A stretch of 54,590 bases of DNA from Acidobacteriota bacterium (GTDB lineage: Bacteria > Acidobacteriota > Terriglobia > Bryobacterales > Bryobacteraceae): assembly GCA_023436715.1 (NCBI GenBank), contig JAEZIJ010000214.1, positions 1 to 54,590 on the forward strand, written 5' to 3'. The position numbers were made by a program, and so were the translations under genes. The notes beneath the pieces were generated by a model that did no database searches, had not been told where the DNA came from, and was given only the letters and a program-made list of their open reading frames with translations. Below are positions 26,282 to 33,837 of this stretch, one piece after another (positions within the stretch are counted from its first letter, which is position 1; every line of letters starts with the position of its first letter).

Positions 26282-28087
26282 CTAATCCACGGAGACGCCC
26301 AGCTCGTCGAGAATGCTGCCGGTTGCCCTCTGGAGCGCGGCGCGGGCTTTCATGTAGGCGGCCTTGGAGACCAGCTCGGTGGAACGGGCCTGGGCCAGCA
26401 TGTTCTCGTACTGCATGAGGAAGAAGCCCGTCGAGAGGCCCTCACTGACGCGCGCCCGCTCGGCCTCGACGGACTCTTCCTGCAACGTACGGGTTTGGAG
26501 GGCCGCTTCGTACGCCGCCCGCGCGCGCCGCATGGCGATGAGTGCATCCTCTATTTCCAGGCGCGCCTGATTGCTCATCTGCTTCGCGCGGATTTCCGCC
26601 TGCCGGAGCTGCACTTCGTCGCGCGCTTCGTCGGCTTCAGCCACTCGGTTCTTGATGGGGAGATTCAATTGTAGGCCAACGCCGTAGGTGGGGTAATTCC
26701 TCGCGGCGATCTGGCCCAGGGCGCTTCCATAGCCACCGAGGAAACTCAAATCAGGAGCCGCAACGAGCGGGTTCAGCTGGCCGGCCAACCCTGCATTCTG
26801 CATGGTGCCGACCAGGTCGAACTGGGGACGCAACGCGTTGCGCGCGCCTTCGAGGCTGATGCGGCTGTTCTCGAGTTGCAACCCCGCTTGAGCGAGGTCC
26901 GGGCGGTTTGCCAGCGCATCGGCGACGAGGTCCTGCACGGGCCTTATCCTGTCGCCAGCGGGGAGGTCGAGCGGATCGGTGGGAACGAGGTGAGCGGCGG
27001 CGACTGCGGCGTTGTACAAGCCCTCCCGCGTGAGAACGTTCTTGAGCAGAGCTTCCTGCTCCTCGAAGAGCCCCCTGGCGTTGATGAGATCCTGGCGCGC
27101 TGTGGAGGCCTGCGCGTTCGCGCGCGTGAGTTCGATTTGTGGCGCGGTGCCTTCCTCAACCTGCGCTCGCGTGTCCTCGCGCAGGCGGTCGGCCACGGCC
27201 ACGGACTGCTCCTTCACTTTGACGTTCTCGGCGAGTGCAACCAGATCGATGTAGAGCCTCGTGACGCCGTATGCGGTGGCGATGAGCTGTTGGCGTAGGA
27301 GCAGCTTCGAGATCCGCTGTTCATTGGCGGCGATGCGCAGAAAGCGCCGGTTCACAGCGCGTCCGAAGCCGCGGAGCAAAGGCTGCGTGAGGGTCAGAGC
27401 GGCATTGGACGCGGTGAACGGGCTGTAGGCAGCGCGCAAGGAATTGAGCGTCTGGCGGTTGTTATTAAAGGCCAGCCCGAATTGTGTTCCGGTGTCGAAG
27501 CCTTTCTGCATGCCGGCGTTCGCGAGCAGGTTTTCCGTAACCAGGGCGCTCGTCCCGTTGAGCGATGGGTTCGACTGAGGCGCGGTCTGGTGAGTCCAGT
27601 TGAGGACGCCCGTGATGGCGGGATCGTACTGCGGCAGCGCAGGTCCGGTGGAGAGCGGAACGGTCCCAAGCACGGAGAGATTCGTCTGCGGACCAGCGAG
27701 CACGCCGAGTTCGGAGAAATTCCCGGGGACGGTGGTGCTGCCGCTCGGACGCGCGCCGGCGGCGGTGAGGAGAGGGCTGGCGGGTCCGCCGACGCCCGCC
27801 GGAGCTTCGCCGATTATGTATACGAGGCCGCGCGTTGTTCCTCCGCCGCTGGCGCGAAGGCGGTCGGCGCCGGCAGCGAGCACGGTGTATCTCTGAAACT
27901 CCACATCGAGATTGTTCTCCACCGCGAGAGCGACGGCATCGCGAAGCGAGAGATACAGGTTCCCGGCGCGAATCAGGTCCTCTACGCGAGACGAGTTGCC
28001 CCGGCGGAGTTCAGGAACTTTCGGCGGCGCCTGCGCGGCCAGCGCGAGGGCCGCCACGGCCATCGAGACGAGCGCAGCCCGGTTCAC
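26282..28087 (-). CDS. TolC-family outer-membrane efflux protein
   Basis: 601 residues with signal peptide (NRAALVSMAVAALALAAQAP). Two long coiled-coil repeats of the outer-membrane efflux protein fold are visible, for example TAYGVTRLYIDLVALAENVK with EEGTAPQIELTRANAQ, and later ARLEIEDALIAMRRARAAYE with SEGLSTGFFLMQYENML. An inserted stretch between residues about 90 and 190 is Gly/Pro/Ser-rich. The start is GTG, overlapping the adaptor gene stop (GTGA). It is the last gene of the three-gene RND operon. Confidence 0.93.
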   Translation of the reverse strand: MNRAALVSMAVAALALAAQAPPKVPELRRGNSSRVEDLIRAGNLYLSLRDAVALAVENNLDVEFQRYTVLAAGADRLRASGGGTTRGLVYIIGEAPAGVGGPASPLLTAAGARPSGSTTVPGNFSELGVLAGPQTNLSVLGTVPLSTGPALPQYDPAITGVLNWTHQTAPQSNPSLNGTSALVTENLLANAGMQKGFDTGTQFGLAFNNNRQTLNSLRAAYSPFTASNAALTLTQPLLRGFGRAVNRRFLRIAANEQRISKLLLRQQLIATAYGVTRLYIDLVALAENVKVKEQSVAVADRLREDTRAQVEEGTAPQIELTRANAQASTARQDLINARGLFEEQEALLKNVLTREGLYNAAVAAAHLVPTDPLDLPAGDRIRPVQDLVADALANRPDLAQAGLQLENSRISLEGARNALRPQFDLVGTMQNAGLAGQLNPLVAAPDLSFLGGYGSALGQIAARNYPTYGVGLQLNLPIKNRVAEADEARDEVQLRQAEIRAKQMSNQARLEIEDALIAMRRARAAYEAALQTRTLQEESVEAERARVSEGLSTGFFLMQYENMLAQARSTELVSKAAYMKARAALQRATGSILDELGVSVD

Positions 28088-29409
28088 TTCGCCCTCCCGG
28101 GCGCGCTCTCCGCGATCGCTTTCACCTGAGCTCCGTCGCGCACATCGTCGTTGGGATTGACGATGGCGGCTTCGCCTTCCTCAACGCCGCCGAGGACCTC
28201 GATTTCGGAGCCGTAATCGCGGCCGAGCGCGACCTTGCGGATGTGAATGCGGCTGTCGGCACCGACGATGGCCAAGGAAGTCCCTTCCGCTCTGGTGCGC
28301 AGCGCATCGGAATCCACGAGCAACGGCGGGGTGCGGCGGGCGGCGCTGAGCGTCACCTGCACGTACATTCCGGGCAGCAGGGAGCCGTCGCGGTTGGGGA
28401 GGTGGACCTCGACGAGCATGGTGCGGGTGGCCGGATCGAGAGCGCTGGCGACGCGTGCGATCTTGCCCTGGTAGCGCGCTCCGGGCCGGTCCGCGATGGT
28501 GAGCACGGCAGGCGTTCCGGGCGTGGTCGTGTCGGCGTACACCTGCGGGAGGTTGATGTAGGTGCGCATCGTGCCGGTTTGGGCTATGCGGAACAGGAGG
28601 GTATTGCCGGCCGTGACCAGCGCGCCGGCATCGAGGTTGCGCAGCGTCACGATGCCGGTGAACGGGGCGCGCACCTTGAGGTAGCCGAGAAGCTCCTGAA
28701 CGCGGGCGAGGTTTGCCGCGGCTGCCGCTTCATTGCTCTTTGCCGCGCCGACGGCCTTCGCGAGTGCTTCCACGGTGGCGGCGTGCGCGGCGGCGTTGGA
28801 CTGCTGCTGGTCGTTTTCCTGCTTCGAAACGACCCCGCGTTTGAGCAGGTTGGCCCATCGCGCCGCGGTGACGCGCGCCAGATCGTCGCGGGCGCGTTCG
28901 GTCTGATGATTCGCCTCCGCCTGGGCGAGGGAAGCGCGCGCCTGCTCGACAGCCGCCATGGCCTGGCGTGCCTGCTCCTGAAGCTCGGGGGCGTCGATTT
29001 CGGCCATGACCTGGCCGGCATCGACACGATCGCCGATATCGACGTTGCGCTTCTTCATGTAGCCGTCCGCGCGGGCGACGATCGGCGCTTCGGTGATGGC
29101 CTGCACGGTTCCGGGCAGCGTCAATTCGGATTTATCCGCTGCACGCTTTACTAATGCGACCCGCACGGTGGGAACGGCGGAACTGCGCTCTCCCGCTTCG
29201 CGTACGATTTGCGATTCCCTGCGCTGCCGCGGAAGGTAGCCGGCGAAAAATGCCGCCGCGCAGGCGGTAAGGACGAGGACCGCGATGAAGACGAGCCGTC
29301 CGGCGCGCGGGCGCCGAGCGGTCCCGGCCTGACCTCGGAGCATCGCCAGTTCGCGTTCGAGTTCATCGATCCGGGCTTGCACTTGTTCGCGCTTCGGATC
29401 CGTGATCAT
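28084..29409 (-). CDS. RND efflux periplasmic adaptor (membrane fusion protein)
   Basis: 441 residues. A short cytoplasmic N-terminus with a Leu-zipper-like start (ARIDELERELAMLRGQ) precedes one membrane helix (LVFIAVLVLTACAAAFFAG). The lipoyl halves ADGYMKKRNVDIGDRVDAG and RAPFTGIVTLRNLDAGALV flank an alpha-hairpin rich in Ala/Glu/Gln (residues about 140-235). Beta-barrel and membrane-proximal domains follow (LPGMYVQVTLSAARRTPPLL). It links the RND pump to the TolC-type channel; ATGA overlap with the pump gene. Confidence 0.94.
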   Translation of the reverse strand: MITDPKREQVQARIDELERELAMLRGQAGTARRPRAGRLVFIAVLVLTACAAAFFAGYLPRQRRESQIVREAGERSSAVPTVRVALVKRAADKSELTLPGTVQAITEAPIVARADGYMKKRNVDIGDRVDAGQVMAEIDAPELQEQARQAMAAVEQARASLAQAEANHQTERARDDLARVTAARWANLLKRGVVSKQENDQQQSNAAAHAATVEALAKAVGAAKSNEAAAAANLARVQELLGYLKVRAPFTGIVTLRNLDAGALVTAGNTLLFRIAQTGTMRTYINLPQVYADTTTPGTPAVLTIADRPGARYQGKIARVASALDPATRTMLVEVHLPNRDGSLLPGMYVQVTLSAARRTPPLLVDSDALRTRAEGTSLAIVGADSRIHIRKVALGRDYGSEIEVLGGVEEGEAAIVNPNDDVRDGAQVKAIAESAPGRAK

Positions 29410-32400
29410 GCGCCACGCTCCTCGGCCTCCAGGCCTGCTTCGTAATCCAGCGGCGGGCGCCGCCGGAGGGCACTGTACACGAGCGGCACGACGAACAGAG
29501 TCGATATGGTCGCGAGCACCAGGCCGCCGATTACGGCGCGGCCGAGCGGCGCGTTCTGTTCTCCGCCCTCGCCGAGTCCGAATGCCATGGGCACCATGCC
29601 GATGACCATTGCCGCCGCGGTCATCAGAACGGGACGGATGCGCGTGAAGCCGGCGGAGAGCGCAGCCTCGCGTGCATTCTTGCCGAGAGCGCGCTCGTCA
29701 TTGGCGAACGTGACTACGAGGATGCTGTTTGCCGTCGCCACACCGATGCACATAATGGCGCCCATCAACGATGGAACGCTGAGTGTGGTCTGGGTGGCGA
29801 AGAGCATCCAGGTAATGCCTGCCATCGCGGTGGGCAGCGGCATGAGGATGATGAACGGATCCAGCCAGGATTGGAAGTTCACCACCATCAGGAGATATAC
29901 AAGAATGACAGCGGCGATCAGGCCGAGGCCGAGCCGCGCGAATGAAGACTGCATCGTTTCAACCTGTCCGCGGATTGCCAGAGTTGTGCCGCGCGGCAGC
30001 CGCGGGCGTATCTGATTCACGATCTTGCGAACCTCGCTTCCCACGCTGCCGAGGTCGCTTCGATCGATACCGGCGTAGACATCGAAAACGGGCTGCACGT
30101 TATAGTGCGTGACGACCTGCGGGGCCGTGCCGCGCCGCATGGTCGCGAAGTTCGCGAGCATCTGCGTTGCGGGGGGAAGCGCGCCGGGGTTGCCGTAGGA
30201 GACCGATCCGCGGTTCAGCGCCGGAGGCAACGCGAGTGAAGCTCCGGCATTGGCGGCAGCACCCGCCGAGAGCCCGGCTCCGGGTGAGCCGACCGGGGTT
30301 TTGAGCAACGCATCAATCGTATCCATGCGACGCTGCGGAGTCTGGATCGCCACCGAGTAGTTCACGCCGGTCTCCCAATTCAGCCACTGGTTCGGCGCCA
30401 CCTGCCCGCTGGAGCTGAGCGAGATGAGGAGGCTGCTGCTAACGTCCCGCTGTGTCATTCCGGCCTGCGCGGCCCGGACACGATCCACATCAAGCCGGAC
30501 TTCGGGATAGTCCACCGCCTGGTGGATGCGGACATCGGCCGTGCCCGGAATTTTCGCGATTCGGTCCCTCAGTTCCCGTGCGATCGCGTAGTTCTTTACC
30601 GCATCGCGACCCACCACCTGCACGTCGATGGGAGCGGGCAATCCGAAATTGAGAATCTGGTTGGTGATGTTCGCGGCTTCGAAGTAGAACATCACTCCCG
30701 GGAACTTCTCGTTGAGGCGCTTCCTGATCTCGATGGTGTATTCGGCGGTCGGCCGGCGGTCCTCTCCCTTGAGCGCGATCAGGATCGAGCCGTCGTTGGG
30801 GCCGATGGGCGGGTTGTCGCTATAGGCGAGGTTCACACTGCCGTTTGGCATTCCGATATTGTCGATGACGTCCTGGAGTTCCGATGCCGGAATGATGCTG
30901 CGGATCTCATTTTCCACCGCGGCGAACACGGCCTCGGTTTCCTCGAGCCGCATGCCGGAGGGGGTTCGCACGTGCAGACGCATCTGGCCGGAATCGACGG
31001 TCGGGAAGAAGTCTTGACCGATCATCGGCAGAAGGGCGAGCGAACCGAAGGTGAAGACAGCGAACAGGGCCAGCACCGAGCGGCGGTGGTCGAGAGCCCA
31101 GTCGAGTAAGCCGGCGTAAGCCGCCCGCATGTGGTTGAAGTGCTCGTCGATAAAGAAGTGCAGCCGCCAGAAGAGATTCCTGGTCTGCGGCCTGGCGCCG
31201 TGAGCGGTCTCGGCGTACATTTCGATTTCCGCCCTGAGCATGTGGTGGGCCATCGTGGGCACGAGCGTGCGCGAGAGCACGTAGGAGGCGAGCATCGCGA
31301 ACACCACGGCCATCGCGAGCGGCGTGAAGAGGAAGCGGGCAGCGCCGGTCAGCAGCAGCACCGGCACGAACACGATGCAGATCGCCAGGGTCGCCACGAA
31401 CGAGGGGACGGCGATCTGCTGCGAGCCGTCAAGCACGGCGCGGACGAGCGGCTTTCCGAGTGAGAGGTTTCGATGGATGTTCTCCACCGCCACGGTCGCG
31501 TCATCCACCAGAATGCCGACCGCGAGGGCAAGGCCTCCGAGCGTCATGACGTTGATGGTGTGTCCGAGCAGGTTCAACACTACGAGCGAGGTGAGGATCG
31601 CAAGCGGGATTGAGATGCAGACGATTACCGTGCTGCGCCAGCTTCCAAGGAACATCAGGATCATCAGGCCGGTGAGCAACGCGGCCATGATGGCTTCGCG
31701 GACCACACCGTCGATAGCCGATTTGACGAAGAGCGACTGGTCGAAGAGCTGGCGAACATTGAGCGTTGAGGGCAAGCCGCCAAGGATTTTTGGCAGCGCC
31801 GATTTGACGTTGTCCACGACGGCCAGCGTGGATGCCTTGCCGTTGCGGAGGACGGTGAGCAGGGCGCCGCGCGTGCCGTTCGTCCGGACCATATTGGTCT
31901 GCACCGAATAGCCGTCGCGGACCTGCGCCACGTCCCGCAGGAAAACCGTGGCGCCGTTCACGCTCTTGAGCGGCAGCAGGTTCAGTTCGTCCAGCATGCG
32001 CGGGCTGGAGTTGAGTTTGACCTGGTAATCGCGGTCGCCGAGTTTTGCCGTTCCGGCGGGGTAGATGAGGTTCTGATTGCTGATCGCGGCCGAGATGTCG
32101 GAAGCCGAAAGCTGGTAGGAGTAGAGCGCGTCCGGATCGAGATCCACCATGACGTTCCGCATCTTGCCTCCGAACGGGAGCGGAACGGACGCGCCCTGCA
32201 CGGTGGCCAACTGGGTTCGAATAAAGTTCTGGCCGAGGTCGAACAGATCCTGCTCAGAGAGCGTCCTGCTCTCGAGGCCGAGTTGCAGGATGGGGACGCT
32301 GGAGGCGTCGTACTTCACGATGCTCGGGGGAAAAATGCCGGGCGGCAGGAGCCTGAGCAGCGTCTGGGAGATCGCCGTGACCTGCGCGAGGCTCATCTCC

Positions 32401-32705
32401 ACTTTTGCGTTCGGCTGGAAGAAAATGCGGACGATCGAGGCGCCGTTATAAGACTGAGATTCGGTGTGTTCGATGTCGTTGACGGTGGTGGTGAGGGAGC
32501 GCTCGTAGACGGTAACGATGCGTTTTTCCATCTCCTCCGGCGAGATTCCGTTGTAGGTCCAGATGACGCTGACCACAGGGATGTCGATGTACGGGAAGAT
32601 GTCGACCGGCATCGTCCAGATGGCGGCGCCGCCGAGCAGCGCGATCGCAAGGGCCATAACGACAAACGTATACGGCCGCCTCAATGCTAATCGGACAATC
32701 CACAT
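29406..32705 (-). CDS. RND multidrug/solute efflux pump (AcrB/HAE1-like)
   Basis: 1099 residues. The N-terminal helix region RPYTFVVMALAIALLGGAAI leads to the HAE1-type topology of 12 membrane helices and two large periplasmic loops. Typical segments are SIVKYDASSVPILQLGL, TINVMTLGGLALAVGILVDD with ATVAVENIHRNLSLGKP (helix 4 with the Asp used in proton relay), and late VLMTAAAMVIGMVPMAFGLG. The porter domain contains a Gly/Ala-rich insertion around residues 800-850. First of the operon pump-adaptor-channel. Drug or metabolite substrate cannot be told from sequence. Confidence 0.95.
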   Translation of the reverse strand: MWIVRLALRRPYTFVVMALAIALLGGAAIWTMPVDIFPYIDIPVVSVIWTYNGISPEEMEKRIVTVYERSLTTTVNDIEHTESQSYNGASIVRIFFQPNAKVEMSLAQVTAISQTLLRLLPPGIFPPSIVKYDASSVPILQLGLESRTLSEQDLFDLGQNFIRTQLATVQGASVPLPFGGKMRNVMVDLDPDALYSYQLSASDISAAISNQNLIYPAGTAKLGDRDYQVKLNSSPRMLDELNLLPLKSVNGATVFLRDVAQVRDGYSVQTNMVRTNGTRGALLTVLRNGKASTLAVVDNVKSALPKILGGLPSTLNVRQLFDQSLFVKSAIDGVVREAIMAALLTGLMILMFLGSWRSTVIVCISIPLAILTSLVVLNLLGHTINVMTLGGLALAVGILVDDATVAVENIHRNLSLGKPLVRAVLDGSQQIAVPSFVATLAICIVFVPVLLLTGAARFLFTPLAMAVVFAMLASYVLSRTLVPTMAHHMLRAEIEMYAETAHGARPQTRNLFWRLHFFIDEHFNHMRAAYAGLLDWALDHRRSVLALFAVFTFGSLALLPMIGQDFFPTVDSGQMRLHVRTPSGMRLEETEAVFAAVENEIRSIIPASELQDVIDNIGMPNGSVNLAYSDNPPIGPNDGSILIALKGEDRRPTAEYTIEIRKRLNEKFPGVMFYFEAANITNQILNFGLPAPIDVQVVGRDAVKNYAIARELRDRIAKIPGTADVRIHQAVDYPEVRLDVDRVRAAQAGMTQRDVSSSLLISLSSSGQVAPNQWLNWETGVNYSVAIQTPQRRMDTIDALLKTPVGSPGAGLSAGAAANAGASLALPPALNRGSVSYGNPGALPPATQMLANFATMRRGTAPQVVTHYNVQPVFDVYAGIDRSDLGSVGSEVRKIVNQIRPRLPRGTTLAIRGQVETMQSSFARLGLGLIAAVILVYLLMVVNFQSWLDPFIILMPLPTAMAGITWMLFATQTTLSVPSLMGAIMCIGVATANSILVVTFANDERALGKNAREAALSAGFTRIRPVLMTAAAMVIGMVPMAFGLGEGGEQNAPLGRAVIGGLVLATISTLFVVPLVYSALRRRPPLDYEAGLEAEERGA

Positions 32706-32824
32706 GCTTAGTCTGAAAAGGCGACAAACCTTCCCATGATGTTACCGCCAGGGTGTCTGGATGCGTAAAAAGGAAAACCGCTCCGTTGCAGCCCTGTCCG
32801 CGCCAATTATCATCACAAGGTGGG

Positions 32825-33110
32825 GTCAGCCCTTCTGGGCTGCCGCTGGGCTTTGCCCGGCGTGGCACAGGCCTCCTGGCCTGTGCAGACACGGATGGGA
32901 AGCCGTGCCCTCTCTCGAAAATCTATCCCCGGATTGGCTCAGGCTGCCCGAGGCTTGAAAGTGACCGACGAGCGTGCCCGGTAGGCGCAGCCTCGCCCCT
33001 GGGTCAGCGGCTGGCAGGGGCTGAAGCCCGTGGCTTGGCAAGGGCTTACGGCACGGCTGAAGCCGTGCCCTGATACAAGGCCTGAAGCCGTGCTCCATTT
33101 TCATCCTTCC
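32825..33110. repeat. Cluster of REP-like palindromes
   Basis: The 481-nt gap between the efflux and respiratory operons holds no gene but at least five palindromes of similar style: CAGCCC-TTCT-GGGCTG (32827-32842), CGCtGGGC-TTT-GCCCgGCG (32844-32862), GCACAGGCC-TCCT and its mirror half (32865-32886), GGGCT-GA-AGCCC (33018-33029), and GGCACGGCT-GA-AGCCGTGCC (33050-33069), plus partial copies. The 32865 unit recurs inverted at 45053. These behave like dispersed intergenic repetitive palindromes; function is unknown. Confidence 0.75.
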
Positions 33111-33186
33111 GGCTGAGGACGGCGGTGCGGGATGTGAAAACAAACTATAATCTAGGCAGAAGAGGGGCACCAACCGGTCGAGTGGG

Positions 33187-33837
33187 ATGCCGCAGGTTTT
33201 TCCTCGAAGCTCGAATGCAGTCGCGCGCGCCAGCATCGCGGCCGGGGTTGCCGGTCTTGCGGCGGTGGCGGGCTTCGGCTGGGTTCTCACAAATTCCTCC
33301 TACATCACAGGAGCGGAGGTAAACCGGCCGCAGCCCGTTCAGTTCAGCCATAAACACCATGCCGGCGACGACGGGATCGATTGCCGTTATTGCCACACGT
33401 CCGTTGAGACTTCGTCGTTTGCCGGAGTGCCCGCGACTAGAGTCTGCATGAACTGCCACAGCCAGATCTGGGCGGACAGCCCGGCGCTGGAACCGGTTCG
33501 CGCCAGCTTCCGCACGGGGCAGCCGCTCGAGTGGAACCGCGTGAACGACCTGCCCGACTACGTCTATTTCAACCACAGCATTCATATCAACAAGGGCGTG
33601 GGCTGCGTGAGCTGCCATGGCCGCGTGGACCAGATGCCGCTCATGCGGAAAGTAGCGACGCTTTACATGCGGTGGTGCCTGGAGTGCCACCGCGAACCTG
33701 AGCGGTTCGTGCGACCGCGCGAACACGTTTTCGAAATGGACTGGCAGCCTCCGGCGGACCAGTTGGCGCTCGGCCGGAAGCTCGTCAAGGAGTATCGAAT
33801 TCGCAGCCTGACGGATTGCTACACATGCCACCGTTAA
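33187..33837 (+). CDS. actA: Alternative complex III subunit A, pentaheme cytochrome c
   Basis: 216 residues with an uncleaved N-terminal anchor (ARASIAAGVAGLAAVAGFGWV) and five CxxCH haem c sites: CRYCH, CMNCH, CVSCH, CLECH, CYTCH. Five haems and the first position in the cluster are typical of ActA. ACIII is a quinol:electron-acceptor oxidoreductase that replaces the bc1 complex. The gene starts after the palindrome cluster and its 3' end overlaps actB by 13 nt. Confidence 0.93.
   Translation: MPQVFPRSSNAVARASIAAGVAGLAAVAGFGWVLTNSSYITGAEVNRPQPVQFSHKHHAGDDGIDCRYCHTSVETSSFAGVPATRVCMNCHSQIWADSPALEPVRASFRTGQPLEWNRVNDLPDYVYFNHSIHINKGVGCVSCHGRVDQMPLMRKVATLYMRWCLECHREPERFVRPREHVFEMDWQPPADQLALGRKLVKEYRIRSLTDCYTCHR

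Noticed and set aside
27835..29154. 439-codon plus-strand open frame opposite the RND adaptor and TolC genes
   Set aside because: Antisense shadow; low-complexity composition and no family resemblance.
32825..33110. CRISPR array
   Set aside because: The palindromes differ in sequence and spacing, spacers are irregular and there are no cas genes in the window.
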